Assembly: GCA_009837445.1 (NCBI GenBank) | Contig: VXTM01000047.1 | Location: forward strand, 1 to 64,000 | Direction: 5' to 3' | Source of the DNA: Acidimicrobiaceae bacterium | Lineage (GTDB): Bacteria > Actinomycetota > Acidimicrobiia > Acidimicrobiales > Aldehydirespiratoraceae | DNA: 64,000 nucleotides | Shown here: piece after piece, positions 33,977-43,571 of the stretch | How the letters are laid out: every line of letters begins with the position of its first letter | Position numbering within the stretch: the first letter of the stretch is position 1 | Position numbers and translations under genes: made by a program | The notes under the pieces: generated by a model | Databases searched by the model: none | What the model saw: the letters and a program-made list of their open reading frames with translations, nothing else | What the model was told of the DNA's origin: nothing

Positions 33977-34759
33977 TCATGCGGATCTCCTGGCAGTGAA
34001 GTACCAGGGCATGACGAGGCGCTCAACCACGACCGCGAGCGCGTAGAGACCGATCCCCACGAGCGAGCCGGCGAGTACCGCGGCCCAGGCGTCGTCGTAG
34101 CGGGTCAGTCCGGCCGAGTTGGTGATGAGATTGCCGAGAGCGTCCTGGCGGCCGCCGAAGTACTCGGCCACGATGGCCGCGATGACGGCCAGCGAAGTCG
34201 CCAGCTTCAGCGCGGTGAAGAAGAACGGCATGGCGTTGGGAATGCGCACCTCGCGCATGATCCGCCACTTCCGGGCCCCGTAGGACTCCATCAGCTCGAT
34301 CTGGCTGGGCTCCACCTGGGTCAGGCCGCGGGCCGTGTTGACGAAGACCGGGAAGAACACCAGCACCACCACCACGGCCTGGTTGGACCGGGGCGACAGG
34401 ATCCCGAACCAGGCGTTGAAGATCGGTGCCAGCGCGATGATCGGTACCGCGTTAATGGCCACCGCCAGCGGGGTGAGTGTCTCGTTGGCGGCCCGGAAGG
34501 CGGTGACCAGCAGCGCGAAGGCCGCCCCCACCACCACTCCGGCCAGCAGTCCGGTGACGATGATGAAGCCGGTCACCCCGGTCGCAGTCACGATGGCGTC
34601 CCAGTTCTGGGCGACGGCCCTCCCGATCTCTGAGGGCGGCGGCAGCACGAACCCGTCGGGCCGGATGATGGCAAGCAGGGCCTCCCAGCCGCCGAAGATG
34701 ACCACGGCGGCCACCACCGGCGGCAGCCACGAGCGCACCAGCGTCTTGACCGCGGTCAC
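33977..34759 (-). CDS. ABC transporter permease (SsuC/TauC type), subunit 1
   Basis: A 260-residue membrane protein with the BPD_transp_1 loop ESYGARKWRIMREVRIPNAM. GTG 34759 is preferred because it restores the family length and starts TAVKTLVRSW. A 15-codon minicistron (34756-34803) with its own GAGGAGG site ends on this GTG as GTGA, so translation may be coupled through it. A second, longer reading to 34831 in frame is possible. It is downstream of the ATPase. Confidence 0.87.
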   Translation of the reverse strand: MTAVKTLVRSWLPPVVAAVVIFGGWEALLAIIRPDGFVLPPPSEIGRAVAQNWDAIVTATGVTGFIIVTGLLAGVVVGAAFALLVTAFRAANETLTPLAVAINAVPIIALAPIFNAWFGILSPRSNQAVVVVLVFFPVFVNTARGLTQVEPSQIELMESYGARKWRIMREVRIPNAMPFFFTALKLATSLAVIAAIVAEYFGGRQDALGNLITNSAGLTRYDDAWAAVLAGSLVGIGLYALAVVVERLVMPWYFTARRSA

Positions 34760-34803
34760 GGCTGGACCTTCGTGCGGCTGGGGGCTCCGCGGGCGACGTT
34801 CAC
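34756..34803 (-). other. 15-codon minicistron before the permease gene
   Basis: GTG 34803 is preceded by GAGGAGG nine bases upstream. It opens 15 codons in a frame different from the permease and stops at TGA overlapping the permease GTG (GTGA). The SD itself overlaps the end of the ATPase gene. This could be a coupling device, or a small indel that broke a longer permease N-terminus. Confidence that it is translated is moderate. Confidence 0.35.
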
Positions 34804-34805
34804 GG

Positions 34806-35599
<794 letters not shown>

Positions 35600-35603
<4 letters not shown>

Positions 35604-36586
35604 GTCACCGTCTCCCGGCCCTTGCGGCCGACCAGCGCGTACTCGATGGACGAGATGGCCGCGAACACGAAGATCCCCAGGGCGGCCGCGCCGAGCACCG
35701 CGATATAGAGACGCTCGGGGCCGGTGGTGTAGCGCTGGGCCTCCAGCAGCACCCGCCGGCCGAGGCCGCCCTTCACGCCCGCGGATATCTCGCCCACGAT
35801 GGCGCCGACCACGCTGGCCGTCGCCGCGATCTTGAACGCCGAGAAGAGGTACGGCAGCGAGGCCGGGAGCCGCAGGCGCCACAGCGTCTGGCCCCAGCGG
35901 GCCGCGTACGAGTCCATCAGCTCGAGGTTCTCGGGCCGGGGGGACTGCAGGCCCCGAAGGCCGTTGATGGTCACCGGGAAGAAGGTGAGGTAGGTGGCGA
36001 TGATCGACACCGACATCCAGTCCTGCCACTCGAAGGGCAGGAAGTCGAAGCTCTTGCGGCCCCAGATCACGATGATGGGCGCAATGGCTATCAACGGGAT
36101 GGTCTGGCTGGCGATCACATGGGGGACCAGGGCCCGCTCCAGCCGCCCGGAGGTGGTGAGGACGATGGCGATGCCCAGGCCGACGACAACTCCGGCGGCG
36201 AACCCGACCGCGGCCTCGCGCAGCGTGAAGGCGGCCTCCTTGCCGACGATCGACCAGAAGGGCTCGTCGGTGCCTCTGGGCTCCTCGAAGATCCCCCCGA
36301 CGATGTCGAGCACCGGCGGCATCCTGAGATCGTCGGACCCGGGCAGGATCGACCCGATGACAGGCCAGCCGGACTGGACGTCGTCGATGGCGCTGCCCAT
36401 CACCTTGTAGAGGCTGTAGAGCAGCCCCAGGAGGCAGATGAACAACCCCAGCACGACTATCTGCCGGCCGGTCCTCACCATCCGATCCCGTCGCTGCTCG
36501 CGGGCGGCCCGCTGGCGGAGCAGCTCCTCGAAGACCATCGGATCGTCGACAGGTGCAGGCACCGAACCAGTAGCCGAGTCAATCAT
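35600..36586 (-). CDS. ABC transporter permease (SsuC/TauC type), subunit 2
   Basis: A 328-residue membrane protein, longer than the usual 260 owing to an N-terminal cytoplasmic segment (about 35 residues, Arg-rich) and an extended periplasmic loop. Core loop MDSYAARWGQTLWRLRLPAS is typical of the family. ATG 36586 lies 41 bases after the LLM oxidoreductase stop; GTG 36619 is an alternative. It forms a pair with the permease at 33977-34759. Confidence 0.85.
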
Positions 36587-36627
36587 GGCTTCGACAACAG
36601 GTCCCGACTCAGAACTCACGATTGGTG

Positions 36628-37629
36628 TCAGTCTCTGAGGGCCGGGATGACGCGCTGGCCGTAGGCGTTGAGGGTCTCGTCCTTGGCGTCGTGCATCAGG
36701 TAGATGGCGAACTGGTCGACGCCCAGGTCGCGCAGCTCCTGGAGCCGGGCGACGTGGTTGCCGGCGTCTCCGAGGATGCAGAAGCGGTCGATCACCTCGT
36801 CGGGCACGAAGTCGGTGTGCACGTTGCCCGCCTTGCCGTGCTCGGCGTAGTCGTAGCCCTCGCGGCCGGCGATGTAGTCGGTGAGGGCCTGGGGCACTCC
36901 GGCGCCGGTGTCGCCGTAGCGGTCCACCAGGTCGGCCACATGGTTGCCGACCATGCCGCCGAACCAGCGGACCTGGTCGCGCTGGTGGGCCAGGTCGTCG
37001 CCCACGTAGGCGGGCGCGGCCACGCACATGTACAGGCCGTCGGGGTCGCGCCCTGCGTCGGCGGCGGCCTGGCGCACCGCGGCAATGGTCCACTCGGTTA
37101 TCTGGGGGTCGGCGAGCTGGAGGATGAAGCCGTCGGCCTGCTCGCCGCAGAGCTTGAGGGCCCGCGGCCCGTAGGCGGCCATCCAGATGTCGAGCCGGCT
37201 GCCGGTCGACCACGGCAGTTGCTGCTGGGTGCCGTTGTAGGTGACCTCACGGCCCTCGGCCATGCCCTTGATGACCGTCATGGCCTCGGCCAGGGTGGCG
37301 AGGCTGGTGGGGGTGTGGCCCAGCACCCGCATGGCCGAGTCGCCCCGGCCGATGCCGCACACGGTGCGGTTGCCGAACATGTCGTTGAGGGTCGCGAACA
37401 CTGAGGCCGTGACCGTCCAGTTGCGGGTGCCGGGGTTGGTGACCATGGGCCCGACGATCATGCGGTTGGTGGCCGCCAGCATCTGGCTGTAGATCACGTA
37501 CGGCTCCTGCCACAGCACGTGGCTGTCGAAGGTCCAGCCGTAGGAGAACCCGTGCGTCTCGGCCTGCCGGGCCAGGTCCACGACCCGCCACGCCGGGGGA
37601 TCGGTCTGGAGTACGACGCCGAAGTCCAT
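36628..37629 (-). CDS. LLM-class oxidoreductase (TIGR03842-like, probably F420-dependent)
   Basis: A 333-residue luciferase-like monooxygenase fold protein, starting MDFGVVLQTDPPAW, with GPMVTNPGTRNWT and CGIGRGDSAMRVLG. It resembles the F420-dependent group that is repeatedly found beside dihydropyrimidinase genes. It may carry out an oxidation or reduction of a pyrimidine-derived compound, but its reaction is not established. It follows the dehydrogenase gene by 19 bases in the same operon. Confidence 0.85.
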   Translation of the reverse strand: MDFGVVLQTDPPAWRVVDLARQAETHGFSYGWTFDSHVLWQEPYVIYSQMLAATNRMIVGPMVTNPGTRNWTVTASVFATLNDMFGNRTVCGIGRGDSAMRVLGHTPTSLATLAEAMTVIKGMAEGREVTYNGTQQQLPWSTGSRLDIWMAAYGPRALKLCGEQADGFILQLADPQITEWTIAAVRQAAADAGRDPDGLYMCVAAPAYVGDDLAHQRDQVRWFGGMVGNHVADLVDRYGDTGAGVPQALTDYIAGREGYDYAEHGKAGNVHTDFVPDEVIDRFCILGDAGNHVARLQELRDLGVDQFAIYLMHDAKDETLNAYGQRVIPALRD

Positions 37630-37648
37630 GGTCCCTGCCCGTCGGTCT

Positions 37649-39136
37649 CTAGCGGTTCCGGGGGAAGCCGAGGTCCACGGTGCTGTCGGCGGGATCGGGC
37701 CAGCGGGTGGTGATGGCCTTGGCCTTGGTGTAGAAGTGGATGCCCTCAGGGCCGTACATGTGCGTGTCGCCGAACAGCGAGTTCTTCCAGCCGCCGAAGG
37801 AGTGGCAGCCGACCGGCACCGGGATGGGGACGTTGACGCCGATCATGCCGGCGTCGGCGTCGAGCTGGAACTGGCGGGCGGCGCCCCCGTCACGGGTGAA
37901 GATGGCCGCGCCGTTGCCCCACGGGTTCTGGTCGATCAACTCGACGGCCTCGTGGTAGGTGTCGGAGCGCACCACGCACAGCACCGGCCCGAAGATCTCG
38001 TCGGTGTACACGGTCATGTCGGGGGTGACGTTGTCGAGCAGCGACACGCCCAGGAAGAACCCGTCGTTGTCGAAGACGGCCTCGCGACCGTCCACCACCA
38101 CCGTGGCGCCCTCCTCGGCGCCGATGCCGACGTAGCCGGCCACCCGGTCGCGGTGCTCGCGGGTGATGAGCGGGCCCATCTCGGAGTCCGGGTCGTCGCC
38201 GGGTCCGATGCGGAGCTTGTCCATGCGCACCCTGATGGCGTCCACCAGCGGGTCGCCGGCGTCGCCCACGGCCACCACCACCGACACCGCCATGCACCGC
38301 TCCCCGGCCGAGCCGTAGGCTGCGGAGACGGCTGCGTCGGCCGCCAGGTCCAGGTCGGCGTCGGGCAGCACCACCATGTGGTTCTTGGCTCCCGCCAGGG
38401 CCTGGACCCGCTTGCCGGTAGAGCTGCCCGTCTCGTAGACGTAGCGGGCGATGGGGGTGGATCCCACGAAGCTGACCGCCGCGATGTCGGGATGGGTCAG
38501 CAGCCGGTCCACGGCCACCTTGTCGCCGTTCACGACGTTGAGCACACCGGGCGGGAAGCCCGCCTCAAGGAACAGCTCGGCTACGAGACGGGGCGCCGAC
38601 GGGTCGCGCTCCGAGGGCTTGAGCACGAAGGTGTTGCCGCAGGCGACCGCGTTGGGGATCATCCACAGCGGCACCATCGCCGGGAAGTTGAACGGCGTGA
38701 TGCCGGCCACCACCCCCAGCGGCTGGCGCACGGTGTGCACGTCGACACCGGTGGACGCCTGGGAGTTGAAGCTGCCCTTGAGCAGGTCGCCCAGGCCGCA
38801 CGCGAACTCGATGTTCTCCAGCCCCCGGGCGACCTCGCCCAGCGCGTCGGAGTGCACCTTTCCGTGCTCGGCCGTCAACCGGGCGGCGATCTCGGCGGCG
38901 TTGGCCTCCACCAGGTTGCGGAAGGAGTGCATCAGCTTCGTCCGGGTCGCCAGCGACGTGTGGCGCCACTCTTCGAAGGCGGCCGCCGACGAGGCGACCG
39001 CGGCGTCGACCTCCTCCACGCTCGCCAGCCCGACCTCAGCGGCCTGCTCGCCGGTGGCGGGGTTGTACACCGGGAGGACACGGCCCGATCCACACTCCAG
39101 GGTCGTTCCGTTCACGTAGTGGTGAATGGTCTCCAC
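37649..39136 (-). CDS. mmsA: CoA-acylating (methyl)malonate-semialdehyde dehydrogenase
   Basis: A 495-residue aldehyde dehydrogenase family member. Landmarks: FNFPAMVPLWMIPNAVACGN, the nucleotide loop SFVGSTPIARYVYETG and the catalytic Cys in GSAGERCMAVS. MmsA enzymes convert malonate or methylmalonate semialdehyde to acetyl- or propionyl-CoA with release of CO2. In this cluster it would act on the semialdehyde formed from beta-alanine (from uracil) or beta-aminoisobutyrate (from thymine). No aminotransferase gene for that step is in the window. Confidence 0.93.
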   Translation of the reverse strand: METIHHYVNGTTLECGSGRVLPVYNPATGEQAAEVGLASVEEVDAAVASSAAAFEEWRHTSLATRTKLMHSFRNLVEANAAEIAARLTAEHGKVHSDALGEVARGLENIEFACGLGDLLKGSFNSQASTGVDVHTVRQPLGVVAGITPFNFPAMVPLWMIPNAVACGNTFVLKPSERDPSAPRLVAELFLEAGFPPGVLNVVNGDKVAVDRLLTHPDIAAVSFVGSTPIARYVYETGSSTGKRVQALAGAKNHMVVLPDADLDLAADAAVSAAYGSAGERCMAVSVVVAVGDAGDPLVDAIRVRMDKLRIGPGDDPDSEMGPLITREHRDRVAGYVGIGAEEGATVVVDGREAVFDNDGFFLGVSLLDNVTPDMTVYTDEIFGPVLCVVRSDTYHEAVELIDQNPWGNGAAIFTRDGGAARQFQLDADAGMIGVNVPIPVPVGCHSFGGWKNSLFGDTHMYGPEGIHFYTKAKAITTRWPDPADSTVDLGFPRNR

Positions 39137-39172
39137 TTGACTTCTCCTGATTCCGGGGATGGGGTGGGTGCG

Positions 39173-39192
39173 CTGGAGCCCCCCTGCTCCAG
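39173..39192. other. Hairpin between mmsA and dihydropyrimidinase genes
   Basis: CTGGAGC (39173-39179) pairs with GCTCCAG (39186-39192) through seven pairs with a six-base loop, in the 67-base gap between dihydropyrimidinase (stop 39204) and mmsA (start 39136). Transcription is on the minus strand. It may be an internal attenuator or an mRNA processing or stability element; no T run follows. Confidence 0.35.
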
Positions 39193-39203
39193 TGTCGGTG
39201 CGG

Positions 39204-40613
39204 TTACTGCAGGTACTGGGACAGGCCGCGCCTGAGGTAGACGCCGTCGCCGGCCCGGCCCAGGTACTGGCCGTCGTCGATGACCTTCTTGCCCCGAGAG
39301 AACACCGTGTCGACGTGGCCGGTGACCTGGACGCCCTCGTAGGCGGAGTAGTCCATGTTCATGTGGTGGTTGTCGACGCTGATGGTCCACTGCTTGTCGG
39401 GGTCGTAGATGACGACGTCGGCGTCGGATCCGGGGGCGATGATCCCCTTGCGGGGGTACAGGCCCATCATGCGGGCCGGGGTGGTGGCGCACAGCTCGAC
39501 CCAGCGGGCCAGGCCGATCTCGCCGGTGATCACACCCTGGTAGATCATGTCCATGCGGTGCTCGACGCCGCCGATGCCGTTGGGGATGGCCCGGAAGTCG
39601 TTCAGGCCCAGCTCCTTCTGCTCCTTCATGCAGAACGGGCAGTGGTCGGTGGACACCACGGCCAGGTCGTTGGTGCGCAGGCCCCGCCAGAGGTCGTCCT
39701 GATGGCCCTCGGCCCGGGACCGGAGAGGCGTGGAGCACACGTAGCCGGCGCCCTCGAAGCCGGGCCGGTCGAGGTGCTCCTCCAGGCTGAAGTGGAGGTA
39801 CTGCGGGCACGTCTCGGCGAACACGTTCATTCCGGAGTCGCGGGCTATGGCCACCTGCTCGAGGGCCTCGGAGGCGGACAGGTGCACGATGTACAGCGGG
39901 GCGGCTCCCACCTTGGCCAGCTGGATGGCCCGGTGGGTGGCCTCCGACTCCAGTTCCTTGCGACGCACGTATCCGTGGTTGACGGGGCTGATCTCGCCCC
40001 GCTCGAAGGCCTGTTCGGCGAGTACGTCGATGGCCAGGCCGTTCTCGGCGTGCATCATGATGAGCCCGCCGTTTCCGGCGGCCTGCTGCATGGCCCTCAG
40101 GATCTGGCCGTCGTCGGAGAGCATCACCCCCGGATAGGCCATGAACAGCTTGAAGCTGGTGATGCCCTCGTTGACGAGCAGGTCCATCTCCTTGAGGGAG
40201 TCGTTGTCGACACCGCCGATGATCATGTGGAAGCCGTAGTCGATGGCGCAGTTGCCCTCGGCCTTGGCCATCCAGGCGTCGAGGCACTCGCGCACGTTCT
40301 CGCCGTACGTCTGCACCGCGAAGTCGACGATCGTGGTGGTCCCGCCCCAGGCCGCGGCCCGGGTGCCCGTCTCGAAGGTGTCGGAGGCGAACGTGCCGCC
40401 GAAGGGCAGCTCCATGTGGGTGTGGACGTCCACGCCGCCGGGAACGACCAGCCTGCCGGTGGCGTCGACGACCTCGGCCCCCTGCTCGGCCGCGGCCGCG
40501 ATGTCGCTGCCGGGGCGCAGCACCGCTTCTATCTGCTCGCCGTCGATGAGCACTTCGGCCGGATCCGCGCCGGTCGCGCTGACGACGGTGCCTCCTTTGA
40601 TCAGCGTTGTCAT
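39204..40613 (-). CDS. hydA: Dihydropyrimidinase (hydantoinase)
   Basis: A 469-residue cyclic amidohydrolase that opens dihydrouracil, dihydrothymine or hydantoins. The metal HxH pair is in VDVHTHMELP; the carboxylated Lys is in ITSFKLFMAYPG; further His/Asp ligands are in VHLSASEA and VSTDHCPF. Start ATG 40613 with AAGGAG upstream. It is followed by mmsA and preceded by a beta-ureidopropionase-like gene, the usual order of a reductive pyrimidine pathway. No dihydropyrimidine dehydrogenase is in the window. Confidence 0.94.
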   Translation of the reverse strand: MTTLIKGGTVVSATGADPAEVLIDGEQIEAVLRPGSDIAAAAEQGAEVVDATGRLVVPGGVDVHTHMELPFGGTFASDTFETGTRAAAWGGTTTIVDFAVQTYGENVRECLDAWMAKAEGNCAIDYGFHMIIGGVDNDSLKEMDLLVNEGITSFKLFMAYPGVMLSDDGQILRAMQQAAGNGGLIMMHAENGLAIDVLAEQAFERGEISPVNHGYVRRKELESEATHRAIQLAKVGAAPLYIVHLSASEALEQVAIARDSGMNVFAETCPQYLHFSLEEHLDRPGFEGAGYVCSTPLRSRAEGHQDDLWRGLRTNDLAVVSTDHCPFCMKEQKELGLNDFRAIPNGIGGVEHRMDMIYQGVITGEIGLARWVELCATTPARMMGLYPRKGIIAPGSDADVVIYDPDKQWTISVDNHHMNMDYSAYEGVQVTGHVDTVFSRGKKVIDDGQYLGRAGDGVYLRRGLSQYLQ

Positions 40614-40666
40614 CTTCGTCTCCTTCTGGGGATTCGGAGGGTGCGACTGGAGAATCTGGGGGGGGG

Positions 40667-41509
40667 TCAGGGGGCGGTCAGCGAGTCGTAGAGGTCGGGC
40701 CGGCGGTCCCGGTAGAAGGCCCACTGGCCCCTGACCTCCTCGATCTGGTCGAGGTCGAGGTCGCGTACCACCAGCTCCTCGGTCTGGTCCGAGGCGGTAC
40801 CGTCCACGAACTGGCCTCTGGGGTTGGCGAAGTACGAGGTGCCGTAGAAGTCGTTGTCGCCCAGAGGCTCGATTCCGACCCGGTTGATGGCCCCCACGAA
40901 GTACATGTTGGCCACCGCGGCCGACGTCTGCTCGAGCTGCCACAGGTACGCGGAGAGCCCCCGGCTGGTGGCCGACGGGTTGAACACGATCTCGGCGCCG
41001 GCCAGCCCCAGGGCGCGCCAGCCCTCGGGGAAGTGGCGGTCGTAGCAGATGTACACCCCGACTGTGCCGACGGCCGTCTCGAACACCGGGTATCCCATGT
41101 TGCCGGGACGGAAGTAGAACTTCTCCCAGAAGCCCTTCACCTGGGGGATGTGGGTCTTGCGGTACTTGCCGAGGTAGGTGCCGTCGGCGTCGATCACCGC
41201 CGCGGTGTTGTACAGGAACCCCGCCTTCTCCCGCTCGTACATGGGCAGCACCAGCACCATCTCGTGCTTGGCTGCCAGCTCCTGGAAGCGTTTGGTGGTC
41301 GGGCCGTCGGGGATCGCCTCGGCGTAGGCGTAGAACTCGGTGTCCTGGACTTGGCAGAAGTAGGGGCCGTAGAACAGCTCCTGGAAGCACATCACCTGCG
41401 TCCCGGCCGCGGCCGCCTCAGCGACGTACTTCTCGTGGAGCTCGATCATCGACTCCTTGTCGCCCGTCCAAGCCACCTGGACAATGGCGGAAGTAACGGT
41501 TCGTACCAT
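40667..41509 (-). CDS. Beta-ureidopropionase / N-carbamoyl amidase of the nitrilase family
   Basis: A 280-residue carbon-nitrogen hydrolase. The Glu-Lys-Cys triad is in FQELFYGPYF, KYRKTHIP and ICYDRHFPEGW. The length and the FFGPYFC-like stretch fit the N-carbamoyl-beta-alanine or N-carbamoylputrescine amidases. With the adjacent dihydropyrimidinase, cleavage of N-carbamoyl-beta-amino acids to beta-amino acid, CO2 and ammonia is most likely. ATG 41509 is preferred to an upstream in-frame codon at 41551. Confidence 0.92.
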   Translation of the reverse strand: MVRTVTSAIVQVAWTGDKESMIELHEKYVAEAAAAGTQVMCFQELFYGPYFCQVQDTEFYAYAEAIPDGPTTKRFQELAAKHEMVLVLPMYEREKAGFLYNTAAVIDADGTYLGKYRKTHIPQVKGFWEKFYFRPGNMGYPVFETAVGTVGVYICYDRHFPEGWRALGLAGAEIVFNPSATSRGLSAYLWQLEQTSAAVANMYFVGAINRVGIEPLGDNDFYGTSYFANPRGQFVDGTASDQTEELVVRDLDLDQIEEVRGQWAFYRDRRPDLYDSLTAP

Positions 41510-41588
41510 TTGCGCCCTCCCGTTCTCATGGGATGCCTGTCCCGGCTCCATGAGAGAAAGGGCGATCTTAGCGAACCTGCCGCTGGCG

Positions 41589-42104
41589 TCAATGCTGATA
41601 GCTGCGGCGAGAGGAGATGACCCCGGTGTCGAAGCCGGACAGATGCAGGCCGCCGTGGAACCGGGCGTGCTCGATCTTCAAGCAGCGGTCCATCACCACG
41701 TCGAGGCCGGCCGCGACGCATCGCCGGGCGGCCTCCGGACTCCACAACCCGAGCTGCGCCCAGAAGACCGGAGCACCCACCGCGATGGCCTCGTCGGCCA
41801 CGGCGGGCAGATCCTCGGAGCGGCGGAACACGTCGACGATGTCGGGTATGACCGGCAGGTCCGCCAGCGACCCGTACACCTTGCGGCCGAGGATCTCGGT
41901 GCCGGCTAACCGGGGGTTCACCGGGTACACCTCGAAGTCGGTGGACGACGACAGCAGGTAGGTGAGGACGAAGTAGCTGGCCCGGGCCAGGCTGGACGAG
42001 GCGCCCACGACCGCGACCGTCTCAGACCGGTCCAGGATGCGCTGGCGCCCCAGCGCGGTCGGGGGCGTCCACCCGTCCACGGGCGGATGGTCAGCCTCAG
42101 CCAT
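41589..42104 (-). CDS. CoA-binding domain protein
   Basis: A 171-residue protein of the YccU/CoA-binding family with a Rossmann-like fold: VAVVGASSSLARASY, VYPVNPRLAG and VFWAQLGLWSPEAARR. The biochemical function is unknown in this family. ATG 42104 lies inside the last codons of the O-acetylhomoserine sulfhydrylase gene (eight-base overlap), so the two are cotranscribed. Confidence 0.87.
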   Translation of the reverse strand: MAEADHPPVDGWTPPTALGRQRILDRSETVAVVGASSSLARASYFVLTYLLSSSTDFEVYPVNPRLAGTEILGRKVYGSLADLPVIPDIVDVFRRSEDLPAVADEAIAVGAPVFWAQLGLWSPEAARRCVAAGLDVVMDRCLKIEHARFHGGLHLSGFDTGVISSRRSYQH

Positions 42105-43395
42105 CGGGGTCTTTCGTGGCTGCGGTCAGGGCCTGGTCGAGGTCCCAGATGATGTCGTCGACGTCCTCGAGCCCGACCGATATGCGCACCATGTCCGGCG
42201 ACACGCCCCCCGCCTCCAGCTCGGCGTCGGAGAGCTGCTGGTGGGTGGTGGAGGCCGGGTGGATCACCAGCGTCTTGGCGTCGCCCACATTGGCGAGATG
42301 CGACACCATCTGGAGCGACTCGATGAACCGGGCGCCGGCGGCACGCCCGCCCACCACGCCGAAGGTGAAGATGGCGCCCGGTCCCTTGGGCAGGTAGCGG
42401 TTGGCCAGGTGGTGCTGGGGATGGTCGGGCAGGCCCGCCCACAGCACCCACGCCACCCGGTCGTCGGCGTCGAGCCACTCGGCCACGGCCCGGGCGTTGG
42501 CGACGTGGGCGTCCATGCGCAGCGGCAGCGTCTCGATCCCCTGCAGCAGCAGGAAGGCGTTGAACGGTGACAGGCAGGCGCCCACGTCGCGCAGTTGCTC
42601 GGCCCTCACCTTCGTGCAGAAGGCGTACTCGCCGAAGTTGTCCCACCAGCGCAGCTCGTTGTAGCTCGGGATCCGATCGACCATGTGCGGGAACCGGCCC
42701 GAGTCCCAGTCGAAGCGGCCCGCCTCCACGATCACTCCGGCGATGGAGGTGCCGTGGCCGCCCAGGAACTTGGTGGCCGAATGCAGAGCGATGTCGGCGC
42801 CGTGGTCCAGCGGGCGGCACAGGTACGGCGTCGCGAAGGTCGAGTCGACCGCCAGCGGTAGGCGGTGGGCCTGGGCGACGTCGGCCAGGGCGGCGAGATC
42901 GGCCACCGCCCCCGAGGGGTTGGCGATGATCTCGGTGTAGAGCAGCTTCGTGTCGTCGCGTACCGCGGCCGCGAAGGCGTCGGGATCGGTCCCGTCGACG
43001 AACGTGGTGTCGATGCCGAGGCGCCGCAGGGTCACGTCCAGGAGGGTGTAGGTGCCTCCGTAGAGGCCGGCCGCGGCCACTACGTGTTGGCCGGCGGAGG
43101 CCAGCGCGGTGACGGTGAGGAACTCGGCGGCCTGACCGCTGGAGGTGGCCACTGCTCCGATGCCCCCCTCGAGGCTGGCCATGCGCTCCTCGAAGGCCGC
43201 GTTCGTCGGGTTGGAGATCCGCGTGTAGAACGGGCCGTACTTCTGGAGGGCGAACAGGTCGGCGGCATCGGCGGTGTCCTCGAACACGAAGCTCGTCGAC
43301 TGGTAGATGGGCACGGCCCGCGCGCCGGTGGTGGGATCGGGCTGGCCGCCCGCATGCAGGGCCCGGGTGCGGAACCCCCAATTCCGGTCTTCCAT
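42097..43395 (-). CDS. O-acetylhomoserine sulfhydrylase (aminocarboxypropyltransferase)
   Basis: A 432-residue PLP enzyme of the Cys/Met metabolism family (MetY type). PLP Lys in [11 protein letters not shown]; substrate residues in YTRISNPTN and SSGQAAEF. It makes homocysteine from O-acetylhomoserine and sulfide (or methionine with methanethiol). It has a long leader with two strong hairpins (43423-43501). ATG 43395 has only a weak AAGG upstream. Confidence 0.92.
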   Translation of the reverse strand: MEDRNWGFRTRALHAGGQPDPTTGARAVPIYQSTSFVFEDTADAADLFALQKYGPFYTRISNPTNAAFEERMASLEGGIGAVATSSGQAAEFLTVTALASAGQHVVAAAGLYGGTYTLLDVTLRRLGIDTTFVDGTDPDAFAAAVRDDTKLLYTEIIANPSGAVADLAALADVAQAHRLPLAVDSTFATPYLCRPLDHGADIALHSATKFLGGHGTSIAGVIVEAGRFDWDSGRFPHMVDRIPSYNELRWWDNFGEYAFCTKVRAEQLRDVGACLSPFNAFLLLQGIETLPLRMDAHVANARAVAEWLDADDRVAWVLWAGLPDHPQHHLANRYLPKGPGAIFTFGVVGGRAAGARFIESLQMVSHLANVGDAKTLVIHPASTTHQQLSDAELEAGGVSPDMVRISVGLEDVDDIIWDLDQALTAATKDPDG

Positions 43396-43422
43396 GCCTT
43401 GACGATACTCATCCCGGCCGGC

Positions 43423-43501
43423 GGACCCCCCGGCCGGCGGGTCCTGTCGCCGAGTCAGATGACCGACACGGGCTTCGCCCTATTCGTCGGTCATCTGACT
43501 C
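43423..43501. promoter_or_regulatory. Two strong inverted repeats in the leader of the O-acetylhomoserine sulfhydrylase gene
   Basis: A perfect 16-pair inverted repeat: GAGTCAGATGACCGAC (43452-43467) and GTCGGTCATCTGACTC (43486-43501) with an 18-base loop that contains a small GGGC...GCCC-like stem. A second hairpin, GGACCC (43423-43428) with GGGTCC (43439-43444), lies closer to the gene, and CCGGCCGGCGG is repeated around it. The 176-base region separates two divergent genes (starts 43395 and 43572). It could be an attenuator, an unrecognised regulatory RNA or a protein operator. Confidence 0.6.
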
Positions 43502-43571
43502 GTCGCCACCCGCCGGCCTGGCGCACCGCGCACGCCCGTGGCCGGGATTCGCGGCGGTACGGTTCGTAGTC

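Noticed and set aside
40661..40669. Run of nine G next to the beta-ureidopropionase gene as a quadruplex or phase-variable tract
   Set aside because: It is a single run in the gap and at the stop region, with no second or third G tract in proper spacing and no frame depending on its length.
43396..43571. Known SAM or SAH riboswitch before the sulfhydrylase gene
   Set aside because: The stems and loops do not show the consensus features I know for those families; recorded instead as an unassigned structured region.
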